Below, piece after piece: positions 1 to 12,029 of a stretch of 64,000 bases of DNA; the first letter of the stretch is position 1; every line of letters starts with the position of its first letter. Under the pieces are notes generated by a model. It ran no database searches. It was given only the letters and a program-made list of their open reading frames with translations, and was not told the DNA's origin. Source of the DNA: Protula sp. h YS-2021 (taxonomy: Eukaryota; Annelida; Polychaeta; Sabellida; Serpulidae); assembly GCA_949752745.1 (NCBI GenBank), contig OX457029.1, positions 8,657,511 through 8,721,510 of the forward strand. Reading direction: 5' to 3'. The position numbers and the translations under genes were made by a program.

Positions 1-270
1 CTGTAGCGCTCATCTGAACATATATAGTACATCTGTAGCGCCCATCTAAACACATGTAGTACATCTGTAGTGCCCATCCGAACACATGTAGTACATCTGT
101 AGCGCACATCTGAACACACGTAGTACATCTGTAGTGCCCATCTGAACACATGTCGTACATCTGTAGCGCACATCTGAACACACGTAGTACACCTGTAGCG
201 CACATCTGAACACATGTCGTACATCTGTAGGCCCCATCTGAACACATGTAGTACATCTGTAGCGCACACC
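1..270. repeat. 32-bp minisatellite, about 8 copies
   Basis: Direct tandem repeat with a 32-bp period; each unit begins near ctgtagcgcccatct and ends near gtagtacat. Units differ by a few substitutions. It runs off the left edge of the window, so the true copy number is unknown. A 77-aa reading frame on the minus strand is only the repeat translated and is not a gene. Confidence 0.9.
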
Positions 271-2000
271 CAGAGACATCCTTCAGTAACAAGAAGTATA
301 ATTTTTTTATTCAAATAAGAGAGAGGAGGGAGGAGATAAGTAACCCAGACTCTGGTACGCCCCCTCCTCCCCTCTCCCTCCCCCCCCCCATCCCCCGAAG
401 AACAATCCAGAGACAACCAAACGGGCCCTTCCCATTATCTTGTATATATGACAGCGAAATAAATGTCTAGTCCTTTTCTAAGTGTCCTAATCTTAGCAGA
501 TCGCAAAGGAAGCAAAGTAGAAAGTGCGATGAAACAATTATTAGAATACAGAGTGTTTTCTATGTCGTCAAACTACATGACGCTTCTAAACCTGCAATGA
601 TTTTATCTTTGTTACTTGATAACATGGTTAAGTATGAAGTCGACAACTCATGCGGGTCATGATAACAGCCGGTTGCGAGATACCAACTGAAACGTGATAA
701 GATATAGGCCACTGCTAAAATTACAGATCAATTGCTTCTGTCGTTACTTTTTTCAGTTACTGCCCTTGATTTCATTATTATTGTCTACATTATAATTTAC
801 CTATTAATTTGTCGTTTCCAGTAAACATCAGATTCCACTTAAGGAAGAAAAATGGCAGTAAAATTGTTACTTATTGTTATTTTCTTCTCATAATCTTTTT
901 TTAACAAGTCATTTTTTCACAGGGCCGCTTAGTATTTTATATTAAAGGAAATTCATGAACACATGAATCTTTAAAACTTTCACTTTTGCATCTGCGATTG
1001 ACAGAGATCGACCAAAAATTCCTGGACGAAAAACCGACATGATTTGCTGGATGGCGGCAACAGCTGGGTCCTTAAAACCTTTTTTTTTTCCTTAAAAAAC
1101 TTTTTTTTCCTAAACGAGCCTTAATTTCTTTGAAAATTACAGGCCGCGTGCATAATGTTGTGAAAAACAGGTGGAAATTGTTACATTCAAGTGACATTTC
1201 GTACTTTGACACTGTTGATACAGATTTGCCGCGTAGCACTAAAGCTGGGCTTCTGTGCGTGTGTGAACACCAGCTGTTGTGTATACATGTGAGATTGTGC
1301 CTTAGCTGAACTTTCTAATTGTTATCATACAGTAATGAGGCCGCGCAGATTGTGTTTTTTTGAAAAATAACGGCGCTAATTCATTTTGAGTCCAATACAC
1401 AGACTGGCGAGAGGCAGCCGTTAGGAAGTCTCCAGAGTGAAATCCTGTGACCCACGGAACTCATATTGTAGAACCAGTCAGGGCCTTTCACTCATCAGCG
1501 TCTCGTGTTACTACTATTGCCCCTACTTCACATTATCTTCGCAGTGACAACTGACCTCGTGTCAAAACAATATGTGCATAAAATGCTACAAGTACCATTG
1601 TGACGGCATTATAAAGACGGTCCAATCCCCCCCCCCCCCCCAAAAAAAAAAAAAAAAAATCACTAGCTGTCAAGTTACTTTTCCTAACATGCGGCTCTCT
1701 GTTTAGTGTATCTAATACTGATAATCTTAATAGCTTTTATTGAGCTGGCGTACCGTGGCCTACGGTGGGCTTGAGCCGACTTTACAGTCACACGGACTAT
1801 TCGCTTGGGTCGGGGGAGGGGGGGGGGGGTGGGGAATAGATACTTGGGTAATGGATGTCTAAAGATTCGATCGCCAGGTGTACGGAAGGTTCACCGCGCC
1901 AGTACATCGCTTTCAGTACCGTACTGCTGACAGAAACTTAGATTAGTGTTGGACTCCATTGATTGTGATCTGTAATCTAGTACAGCACATAGCGTCATAC
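271..2000. other. Non-coding DNA, no gene seen
   Basis: AT-rich sequence with homopolymer runs (C then A tracts near 1627-1660, a G tract near 1812-1830). I looked for the next HMBS exon on the minus strand (expected to encode a GTSSLRR-like motif) and did not find it, so this is probably intron of that gene. Confidence 0.5.
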
Positions 2001-3182
2001 CTGTTGTCCGGAAGTTCCTCCAGGGACTTGCAATCATGTTTCTTGTGCATCACCACGGCATCACGGGGATCGTCTCTCCTGCAAATATACCAGACATAAA
2101 CCCCCGGCATTACTGTATCCATAAACAGTACTTGAGCTTTTACACGTTCATAGCAGTACAGCACATGTACAGCACACGACGCATGATGTATGGGGTTGAG
2201 AATTAGTATAAGCGACGTAACTTCAACACTGCCACATAGTTATCATGTTATTAAGTTTTAACTTTACATAATTACACAATGCTTCTACAGGATGGCCATC
2301 ACCTTTCCGGGCTTTTTTTCAACCATTCTCTCCGTGTTTGTTTTCTAATTTTCCTGACTCAGTTCTCCTGACTTCTAATGGGCATAGCTACATTTTATCT
2401 AATCATTGACGAGGTCTTACATGCACACGGCACCAATAACCATTCCCGGGGGTAACACTGTTGGTAAGTCCTTCAAGCTGTGGACGAGAAAATCGGCGCG
2501 GCCCTCCGCCAGCGCGCTCTCTAGTTCTTTCGTGAACAGATTCTTCTCTCCAATCTGCAAAAAAAAAAAAAAAAAAAAAATAGAACGACACACAAAATAC
2601 GCTGAATGTATGAAGAAAAAAAAATCCAACATCTCGCGACATAAGGAATTGGAAAGGTGCCAGTTTAATTACATAAAATTAAACAGTTCTTTTCAAGAGC
2701 AAAAATTCTCAAGTTTTCTTATTGAGATAACACTAATTGGCAACACTAACTGCTAGCATTTAACAAACAAGTTACTATCTTACTTTGGCCAGTGCTGTCT
2801 CTAAGATCTTGTCTCCTGTGGTCGTCATGGACACTGAAAACACATGTTTATGAACAACCATGGCAACAGGGCTCATTACAACCTCTTCAGCTTAATTTTT
2901 GTTTTCGCACAAGGCTGAATGTTTAATGTGGTCGTTGTCAGTTCCATGTCAAAACCCTGTCCAATCAAATACTTTCGAGATACTTTGCGGCTCAAGCAAA
3001 CCGTTAAAAAAATGACAAAATGGTGTGAAAAGCATTGAACCCAACATTTGAACACTGTGCCACTACATGGATAACCGCACACAGTTCTGACCCACAGAAC
3101 GATATAAATACTACCTTATAATCCAGGGAACCCACTTTACCACGGCGTCATCTAGCTTACTTACTATATATATATATATACA

Positions 3183-3258
<76 letters not shown>

Positions 3259-3446
3259 TATATGGCTGTTGTATGTTCGAAAGCATCACTAAGGAAAAAT
3301 CCTTGAAAACTATGCTGGTATGTAACTTGTAAGGACATAAATAAGAGTGTATTAAGGAAGTGGCATCATTTACCTATTTCGAAGTCCAGGTGGGGATGTT
3401 TTTCTTTCAGCCAGTCGATCACCTTGTTTGTCTGTATCATTGCCAA
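2001..3446 (-). CDS. HMBS: Hydroxymethylbilane synthase (porphobilinogen deaminase), four internal exons, partial gene
   Basis: Cytosolic haem-pathway enzyme that joins four porphobilinogen molecules into hydroxymethylbilane. Four minus-strand exons were read: 3446-3374, 2833-2784, 2554-2421 and 2078-2001. All have AG acceptors and GT donors, and codon phases agree across every junction (73, 50, 134 and 78 nt). Translation in order gives a stretch starting [17 protein letters not shown], then [16 protein letters not shown], then [12 protein letters not shown] followed by [14 protein letters not shown], then [11 protein letters not shown]. This is the classic N-terminal domain of HMBS, including the SLKDLPT segment that in the human enzyme holds the catalytic aspartate. 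The exon encoding the N-terminal RVGTRKSQ-type motif, and the exons from GTSSLRR onward, were not found. They probably lie in long introns or outside the window. No frameshift or stop occurs, so I take it as a functional gene seen in part. Confidence 0.93.
3165..3254. repeat. (AT)n microsatellite
   Basis: About 90 bp of alternating AT, interrupted once by cagtg near 3181. It lies between two HMBS exons. Confidence 0.95.
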
Positions 3447-4217
3447 CTGAAATGCCAAATACGTGACGTATTGTATGACGCGCCAGTACAACTTCAAATG
3501 TTATAATAATAACTGAAATACAGTGAAAAGGCGGTAAAGCGACACTTGTCACAGCGACATAGCCCTGATAAAGTCATAATTCTGCGGTCACAGTTAATCT
3601 TTTCGCTGTTTAAAAGTACTGGTTATAAATGGTACATCGGATAAAAGGACACAATTTCTCGATCGCAGCCATGACGTCACGATGAGGTTGTACTGCATAC
3701 AGGGTTCAGGGGCACGTATTTGTAAGACTTATCGTTCAAGCGGAAAGTCATGGGTATGAACATTTACGAGCGGACAGCGGTTTGACAACACCCCCCTCCT
3801 CCTTGTTAAACCACCCCGAAGGTCTCACGAAAGGTAAACCCAATTTACGCAAACGATGACTAGGCATAATAACGATCACGATCACTTCTAAAGGGACGTC
3901 AATTGAACCCACTAATAGTTTTGCTTCACTGGTATATGGGGACAATTACAGGCTTCACCATGAAGACTTTTAAAAATTGAATTTATACATCCCCCAGAGT
4001 GGAATCTGCATGTTTAGGTATGGAAGACTATAACGATGTCTGTTCAATATATCCGATAGAAAGTCAGAACAGTCCGCAAGTGACCGGCCAAAATATTAGC
4101 AGGTCTTCCTGAAAATTGGGATGGAACAACTCAGACCCAATTAATTCGGACAGGACATTACGACCTCAAATGATAAGAAATTATTGTAAGAGGCCTGACA
4201 GTCAACTTGTCAAGACC
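3447..4217. other. Non-coding, upstream or intronic to HMBS
   Basis: No exon or RNA gene recognised. The first HMBS coding exon should lie upstream of 3446 on the minus strand, but no RVGTRKSQ-like exon is visible here. Confidence 0.4.
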
Positions 4218-4506
4218 CAGGGTTGAGACTTCGTAAAATTTTCTGGTCGCCCGGAGGGCGACCAACTTTAAAAAGTTAGTCGCCCGGTACAAAAGTTAGT
4301 CGCCCGGCGGAATTTTTGCAAAATTTGTCTAGCGCGCCTCACTTGAAAAAAAAAACAACAACAAAATGGTGTTTAAAATAATCAACAGTATTTACCTAAA
4401 AATACTCAGAAAAAAAGTTAGTCGCCACCCGGGCGACCAACTCGAAAAAGTTGGTCGCCCGAGCCAAAAGTTGGTCGCCACGGGCGACCGCGAAATCTCA
4501 ACCCTG
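4218..4506. mobile_element. Short inverted-repeat element (MITE-like), CAGGGTTGAGA ends
   Basis: The left end reads cagggttgagacttcg and the right end, reverse complemented, reads cagggttgagatttcg. The inside is filled with repeated motifs such as ttagtcgcccgg and gggcgaccaac in both orientations. The 6 bp next to each end are aagacc and aaggcc, a weak target duplication. It has no coding capacity. CAGGG termini suggest the hAT superfamily, but the flank match is too short to prove it. Confidence 0.65.
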
Positions 4507-6796
4507 AAGGCCAATGCCGCAATATGCCGACTTCAGCTATGGCTTTCAGTGAAAAATATGAATTCTTAATGGCCAAAGACATCCCGAAAGAATTAATTTG
4601 TTAATTATAAAGTACAGTTCCGACCACAAAGGTGTTCGTTACATGAGGGTACCAGTCTCTGGAAGCTTGTTTACATTTTTTCTTTAGCAAAAGCACATTG
4701 AAAGTGTCTAAAGCTTCTTTGTAAGCACTCCTGAAAAAAGGAACAACTGGACGATGTGGTGCAAATTCATGAACACAAGTAATGCACGGGTCCTCTAAAA
4801 ACGGTTTTGTCACACGGCTATGTGTATGCCCCCCCCCCACCCCCCCCCCCCCCCGTGTATATAACAGACACATACGATGACATCACAGCACAACTACACT
4901 CACGATACGTGCACACAGAAAGTCGTGAACAAACCCGCTTACGTCACAATTTTCTACATTACACATAACATCAACAACGATTTGAAAAGGTTTTCTCTAT
5001 GCATATAGCACTTGTCATTCTCATCCCACGAATGCTTTAAATGTCAAGTACGCATCGCTACTGAATCAAAGGCAACTACAATCACGCTTTATGATCGAAA
5101 GATTCTTGGAATTTAAATATGTAATTCTAAAGAACACAAATACAACCGCGTACATGACGTGGAGAACACCAAATGTGACTCTTTTCACACAAATACGGCA
5201 TGTGAACCTGTCTTGAGATACAAATACAACCGCACATACGCCATGCACAACACTAAATGTTACTCCTTACCATAGAAGTACAGCATATGAACCCGTCTTA
5301 AAACGTTTTCCCACATTTTTTATTGTATTGAGTTTAAACTAGTGATGCACTCTCTTTGCACACGCTTTACATGATAACCTTGATCTCATAAGCCTTGTTT
5401 CAGAAAGACTTATCGACATTCCCGGAATACCGATATCCATATCTATTTTGGATAAAAATCGTCTCCAGACAAAATTTTACTGCCCAATGAAGGTTACGAG
5501 TCGTAATACAGTCAAAGTATATAAAGACATAATTACAAAATACAGTATAAAAAATTTAAAATCAGTTTCTAAAATATGAAAAGATGAGGAAGCCAGCATT
5601 CAGGAAATACCTAAAATGCAGCACCATATAAGAATAGTTTAGAATTTAAATTGCGACTGTAGTTGCAGAAAGAGAGCCATATTTAATAACAAAGGCTGTT
5701 GTAATCCCTGCTAATATTTCCTTAATGTTTACTTAGTTATCTTTCAAGAACAGTTTGGTTTTGTCAAGAGAAAGGCATAGTTCCTTTTGCAAAGGACAGT
5801 TCACAGCTCCCTGGCAATCTACGTTATATTTTGAATCCCGGCACAAATAGAGCCGACCCGTTGTGAATTATCGTTAGTGTAGCACTGCTGCATTCTAGAC
5901 ATGATACTGGTGATTTCATTTCAGATACAGAGTACGAAACGCTCTGCGCAGCGCAGGCAACTATGCGCTTCCGTAATTTTTGACTGTGTGCCTTTGTATG
6001 TACGAATTGGAATTGCAAAAATTACCATCAAAATTACAGCTTTGGTCCTTGTGGTCTTTTCGTTAGAATGGGACGGTTTCGCCCGTTCCCCCACTTTGAC
6101 AATAAATGAAAATTCATCTTTACAACATGAAGGTATTTAGTGTAAAAAAAAAACAACAAAAAACAAAAGGCGGTTGTGCCGACGGTTTGGCAAATACTCA
6201 TCTTTCCAGGTGGGAAAAAATTTGGCTTTACTGGTTTTTATTTTCGATATGGAAGAAATATTTCCTTCTTTCCCTCTTTGGGAAGACATGGAAGAAACTC
6301 ATAAAGGTTCCAAGTAATCATTTAGTCAAATTCTTTACCGTTTGAAGTGCTGAAAATTTTAAACTTACAGAAGAACACATTGCTTCTCGCACCGCCCCCC
6401 CCCCCCCGCCTAATCCCTAAAGCTAAAAGTGAGACCATAAAGGGCCCTAATGTACATCAGAATCTTATCAAAAATTGTCCACAGCTTAAATAGTCAAAAT
6501 GGTTGCCAAATTTGCATCTAGCTTCTTTAGTGGAGTTGAAATGTAACATTTGGTTGTCACCAATTACGATCTACTGTGGCCACTTTCATCTCCCTTGTAT
6601 ACGGCGTGAGTCACTTTCTAACTCAGAAGTGTAGTGTCTTAGTAGTGTCTACGAACGTGAGAAGAACACATTTTTACAGCAGATCCAGATTTGTGAATCT
6701 TTCGTGTCTGAAAACAATTGTTATATGCCAAGTATCGCAAAATAAGCAATATCTGAGCCGAAAGGGCTTGACAAACTGTCATCTTGTTTACAGGTA
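4507..6796. other. Non-coding, no gene seen
   Basis: AT-rich with C tracts near 4830-4854 and 6395-6409. The stretch near 6495-6590 is similar to 33640-33740 (ttggttgtcaccaattacgatctac versus its diverged copy), so it is a dispersed repeat fragment. Open frames here have no recognisable domain. Confidence 0.5.
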
Positions 6797-7695
6797 CAGG
6801 CCTTCCGGCGCTCCTCGGGGGGGGGGGATAGGTTATTTTAATGTCCTTAGTTAAAAAAGATGGGTTTTTATAGGTTTTTTGGCATAAAAAATAGGTTTTA
6901 ATTGGTTGTTGGGCCTCCACAAGGTAACTCTTCATAAGGTTTGCAGGGGTGCACATAATACCTTCGCATTTCGCCATGGCGAAGGTGAAATTCATTTGGC
7001 GAAGGTGAACAGATTCACCTTCGCCAAATTGGCGAAGGTGAATTTTAGGCAAAAATTATTATAATAAAATCAAAATATGCGTTGTTTTTGATTTATGGGA
7101 ATGTGAAATAAATGCACAGCTATCCTATTGACAAACGCAAACAGTGACGACACTTGTTCAACTTGTCCATTTTTACACACCATAATTGTGCGCATATCAA
7201 TTTATACCTAATAACAGATTACCATTTGTGCAATAAGCAAATTAAGTTAGTTATAGTAAGAGGGTTAATTTGGCGAAGGTGAATTCGATTTGGCGAAGGT
7301 GAGCTGAACGTCCTCCGCCAAATTGGCGAAGGTAAAAAAATCCTTATGTGCACCCCTGCCGGTTTGACGTTTTAAAATAATAGTTTAAATAGGTTTGAGG
7401 TTTTAAAACATATTTTAATAAGTTTTTCGATAGTTATAATTGCTATACAATAAATATATTAATTTAAATAATACAGATATTCTGTGAAAGTAATCTAAGA
7501 AGTTTTTGTGGCAATATTTTGTGTAAGAAATGGATAATATTAAGAAAAATATACAGACAAAAAAAAAATTAATTAGCAGTTAAAAAAAATAGGTTTTAAT
7601 AATTTTAATAGGTCATTTTCGCCAAAAAAAGATAGGTCCATTTTGAAAAAAAGGTTTAATAGTTTTTAATATGTTTAATAGGTTCCGCTGGAAGG
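6797..7695 (+). repeat. Dispersed repeat family X, copy 1, interrupted by a hAT-like element
   Basis: About 480 bp once the insertion at 6944-7358 is removed. It begins caggccttccggcgctcctcgg and ends near ggttccgctggaagg. The body is rich in aataggttttaatagg-type sequence. It aligns along its length with the reverse complement of 36138-50036 after that copy's own insertions are removed. The ends are roughly inverted (CCTTCCGGCG versus CCTTCCAGCGG), so X itself may be an old non-autonomous DNA transposon. Confidence 0.75.
6944..7358. mobile_element. hAT-like non-autonomous element (415 bp) inserted in repeat X
   Basis: Perfect 15-bp terminal inverted repeats: CAGGGGTGCACATAA at the left and its reverse complement at the right. 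The 8-bp flanks are aaggtttg and ccggtttg (6 of 8 identical). The paralogous copy of X at 49.9 kb has an uninterrupted ataaggtctgacg at this point, which is the empty site. The inside repeats the motif ttggcgaaggtga in both orientations. CAGGGGTG ends and 8-bp duplications are typical of hAT transposons. No transposase is encoded. Confidence 0.82.
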
Positions 7696-9425
7696 CAGGG
7701 CTGGAAAAAATTCGATTTTTAAAAAAAATCATGATTTTTATTATTTTTTTTTATTTAAATCTGATTTTTTTTTTATGTTTTTGATTTAAATCAAACTGGA
7801 AAAAAACCCGACAAAATATCGAAAAGCACCACCTTCTAACAGTTAACTGAAGACTCGTAACACTCTCTTGTAATGCAAAAACTTTACATTTCACAAAATC
7901 TGTGACAACTGTCCTCAATTTTCAAATGTTCAGATAACTGTCTTCAAGTTCAGTTCTTCATTTATTGAGCGATCGGTAGCAAAACGCCAGTTTTCAGCCT
8001 TTTCCACTCCGAGGTGTGTTCATTTAACAACTGAAAAGCAGTGATATGAGGTGTGTGGATTTAAATAACCTCGCTCGAAAGGTAACACTAATACTGTGTT
8101 TACAAGCACACGTGGTTAAGAGTAAGGCCAGAGTCCTGTTCCGTGATGAGAAACATCTCCCGTTTTCTAGAACGCACTGGGAGGTTCTGAGAAATCAACG
8201 TGCTCGACAACATGACTTAATCCTACTAGTAATCCTCTAGCCAAATACTTGGCCGATCAAGTCAGCAAACAATAGTGTTTGCTAAGAAGCTAGCGGGGTT
8301 ATTAACACTTGACAAGCCTTTGGCTTGCAAGAGTTATATGAATTTGTGCGAGCAAAATTCGTCCTTTTTTTTTTTCTTCTTGACACTTTTTCCGATTTTT
8401 TGTGTCTTCTTCTCCTCTGACACTATGGGCCCTACGACAATGAAACTTGGGACTTATGAAGAGCTTGATCTGAACATGTGCATGTCACTTTTTATTTTCG
8501 TCTTTTATTTCGTTTTCTTTGTTAAAACGCCTTGTGAAAAGAGTGCATTTTTGGCAAGTAAATGCGTAGCATTTAACCCACATCACACACAGTTGCACAG
8601 TGAGCTTTGTGCGAGCTCTCACTGCGTAAATAGCTAACACGGCGTATGCTAGATCAGTCAATAAAACCTTAAGTCAACAGAAACCAAACACTACTCGGCT
8701 TATAAGACATATTCAAGCTGTGTTGTTTGCAATATATTATTCAAGAAATAACCCATTGAAGGAAGTATTTTTGCGTTTTATTTTTGTCAAGTGTTTAACA
8801 TTTCGCTAGCGAAGTGAGGTTCTAGTTTTGAAGGGAACTTGAACAGGGAAATAAAATCCTTTTCTCGTCATATGTTATTGAACAATAACTATGTAATTGA
8901 AAGCTTCACAAATTTTCAGCTACCTGATGATACGATTCATCGGTCTAGCAATTAATGAATAAATAACTGATACTTTAAAATTAAATATACGACACATGAA
9001 AATACATCTTGTGATAAAAAATATCTTGCATTTGCTTCGTGATAAAAACGGGCCATGGGATTTAAACGGCTTTTAGCTAGGCTAGACGGATAAGAGATTA
9101 AGAATCTTCGCTAAATTTTCTGTTCAATATTTCAATAATCCAGCTTTGGATTAAAGATAATTGCATTGGCTTTAATCTATTGCAAGCCCACACAGGATGT
9201 CATAAATTTACTGAGATCTGGGAGTCAAAGCAATTACAATTTTTTTTATTAACCGAGAACTTGGATTAAACGTTGTTCCTCTTCCTCTTTTTAAGTGAAT
9301 TACTCAAGTTATGCATCTTGTAATATTTATTACGCTTAAATGCAAACCAATTCATTTATTGACTTCTTAAACCCAAAATGTTTAAACCAAGCAAATGCTT
9401 GAAACCCCCTGATCTGGTGTTCAAA
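7696..9425. other. Left end of a possible larger CAGGGCTGG element, then non-coding DNA
   Basis: At 7696 a cagggctggaaaaaattcg terminus is followed by a dense field of gatttaaatca-like palindromes up to about 7795. Similar palindromes recur at 10755-10825, so both may be ends of one element of about 3.1 kb. No matching ccagccctg end is visible there. From 7800 to 9425 I see no convincing gene. Confidence 0.35.
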
Positions 9426-10249
9426 CAGGGCTGGTAAAAATTTCGAAATTTTTAAAAATTTCATGAAATTTGAAATTTTTGAAATATTTCAGAAATATTG
9501 AAATTTTTGAAATCTTTCAAAGCACATTAGAAAAAATACGCATTTCCAGGCTATGCGTAATATATGTTCGTTTAATTTGACAAATACGACTGTCAAAAAT
9601 GCATAGACAGATAAAATGACAGAATCGCATACGGTTAAACGCATAAATCGGTTGATGGCATAAAATTATGTATTTTTAACCGGATAATTGCATACCGCTT
9701 TATCGTAAAACCGGATAAAGCCAAAGCTTTTTCTCGTTTAAATGGGAAACACCTCTTAATTGCAGAATTAAGGGTGACTATTCAAACAGTGCTAAATTTG
9801 AAGCAAACTCGGGCGTGAGTTGCCCCCTGTTTGTTTAGCTAAAATATTGTCTGCTATATTTTTGACCTATTGTGTACATATCCGACCTCTTTCCCCTTTG
9901 CCGTTAACAGTGAGCCCCCTTTCGGCAGTTACTTAAAACCTCATGCCTCTCTCCCCACTCCTTAGAAACACCCGCTCAGATACCCGGAGTAGATGTGTCA
10001 ACGATGCTATAGGCCAGCAACTGCTAGCTTTGTTACTAAAAAGTCATAAACTACGCAGGATTTCTATGGCTGCATTGTTTACTGGTAGAGTTATGCCAAC
10101 GCAGTGTGTTAACCGACAACTTAAGATGGATGTCCGTGGATAGGTATCCGTCAGTATTTCGTGATGTCTTATTTAAAAATTCCAAAACGTGAAATTTTTG
10201 AAATTTTTACAGTGAAATATTTCACTCGAAATATTTCATACCAGCCCTG
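9426..10249. mobile_element. hAT-like non-autonomous element, 824 bp, perfect 8-bp target duplication
   Basis: Left terminus CAGGGCTGGTAAAAATTTCG and right terminus ending CATACCAGCCCTG form an imperfect inverted repeat (CAGGGCTGGTA). The element is flanked by the perfect direct repeat tgttcaaa at 9418-9425 and 10250-10257. Both ends are followed inward by gaaatttttgaaat-type subterminal repeats. It carries no transposase; the small frames inside look random. This is the best supported DNA transposon in the window. Confidence 0.88.
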
Positions 10250-10257
10250 TGTTCAAA

Positions 10258-10962
10258 CACAACCCCATTCCCAAAAAACATCAAGAGCTGTTGAGAAAAG
10301 AGCCGTGCTCGCAAACATCCCTACCCCTTTTTGCTTGCAAAAAGCTGTTGAGAAAAGAGCCGTGCTCGCATACATCCCTACCCCTTTTTTGCTTGCAAAA
10401 CCCCTTTCCCATTGACTCAAATAGTAAAGGGATGTTTCTCAACACGGAACACCGGAGTACGTTGCAGATATCGATGCTACCAGGAGTATCTGAAGATTAG
10501 TTGTGCGATTACATATCCACTCCAGAGTACTCGCTCAAACAGTCATAATACGGTGAGACTCGAGGGTTTCTTTTCAAATACCACGGGCAGTTACTTGCCT
10601 AAAGCGTGCTGCCCCAAGCTAAATCCCTTCTCGTCACCTCGGAGGTCATGTGGACTAATAAGCGAACCATATGAAATCCTTGTTTCAACAAAGGCGTCTC
10701 CAATTGCCTTCAGTGAACACAGTCTGAATGACACACATTTTATACAGAAAAAAAACCGTGATTTTTTTACGTTGATTTAAATCACGATTTAAATCATGAT
10801 TTAAATAACTGATTTATATCATACTGTTTTTAATGGTCGTTTCCGGCAGAACCCCACCCGTAGAGAGTTTCGCTCTCCACTTCAGGCAAATAACATTTGA
10901 AATTTTGTTTTACACACGTACTCGTAGATGACATTCTTTACTTTTGTCTCCACTTGAAAAAT
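10258..10962. other. Non-coding, with a short ~60-bp tandem duplication
   Basis: At about 10284-10400 a ~60-bp unit beginning agctgttgagaaaagagccg is present twice in tandem. Palindromic gatttaaatca motifs lie at 10770-10825. No gene recognised. Confidence 0.5.
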
Positions 10963-11330
10963 AAGTCAATTCGTACTTTCGTATCTTTCTTTCCAGTGTC
11001 GGTTTACTGCATTTTTTGAAGGGGGAGGGGAGTTAATTTCCAAAGAAATAATAGGGGGTCATCAAAATTCTAATTTTCGTTCAACATGCGCACTTTCGAA
11101 TTGAAAAAGCTATCATATGATCTTTTAAAAACTATTTTTACATATTATTCAGTTCCTTTAATAACCAACATGTGAACATGTTTCTGGCAAAATGGAATTT
11201 TGTTGATTTTTGCCGTTTTTACTATCATTTCTTTATATCCTTACCCCAACTGAATTCAGTCGAAACGCAAAAACTTTTCGGCGAAAGTCAAAATGCGAAT
11301 TGGCTTATAGGGTCGAAACCATTATGTTCT
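10963..11330 (+). repeat. Dispersed repeat family Y, copy 1 (uninterrupted)
   Basis: Shares gtcaattcgtactttcg, ttcaacatgcgcacttt, aacatgtgaacatgtttctgg and gcaaaaacttttcggcgaaag with copies at 34930-36125 (plus) and 50295-50434 (minus). It serves as the empty site that shows where a LINE inserted into the second copy. Boundaries are approximate. Confidence 0.65.
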
Positions 11331-12029
11331 GCAGCAGTCTGAGTACGAATCCGCCTACAAGTATTATTCGTACAGCAGATGTAGAAACTCACTGAGGGTA
11401 GCTCCAAAGAGCTGTACGCTACAAAGTTTCTGTCTGAGAGACATGCGATGTTATGCAAGTCACAGCTGACTCGGAGCTACGAGTAAATGAGGGCACGAAA
11501 ACGTAATTTCCATAAATTTTATTCATTGACCTACCTGGCTTTTCCTCGTCCCCACTAGCACATTTCTTTTTTCTGACATGGTGTAGAGAATATATCCTTC
11601 TATGTAGTGTGCTAAACACTGATGTAGATTGTTGCGTAAATGCTTTCAAAAACAAGCGTCAAGAAATTCTGCAAACCACCCAGGCACCATACCGTAATGT
11701 AGAGAGTGCAAACCACCTGAGACATAAACAAACAAAGTTATCGAGTATAGACTTTTCTCCGGGTTTTCATTTAGAGTATCAATTCCGAATATATTTAAAA
11801 AAACACCACAAACTTATAATGCAAAACACTTTTTGCATATATACATACATTATAATGTCAATATAATAGCATAAATGATATCAAATTATTTTTAGTATTT
11901 GTTTGTGCTTGCAACACATCACTTCGTTTTTTATTTTATTCAATAAATTGCAATTTGTGACATTTATGCTAAAAGAACATTTCTAATTATATTGAAAAGA
12001 TATTTAAAAGCCAAATTAATATTAAAAAA
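11331..12029. other. Non-coding, no gene seen
   Basis: AT-rich sequence before the 168-bp satellite. Open frames up to 85 codons have no recognisable similarity. Confidence 0.5.

Noticed and set aside
2406..2756. 116-aa plus-strand frame
   Set aside because: Antisense of the HMBS exon encoding the [14 protein letters not shown] region plus a poly(A) intron tract.
7696..10840. One 3.1-kb hAT element from 7696 to about 10830
   Set aside because: Internal gatttaaatca palindromes fit at both ends, but no ccagccctg right terminus or target duplication was found, so only the left end is reported.
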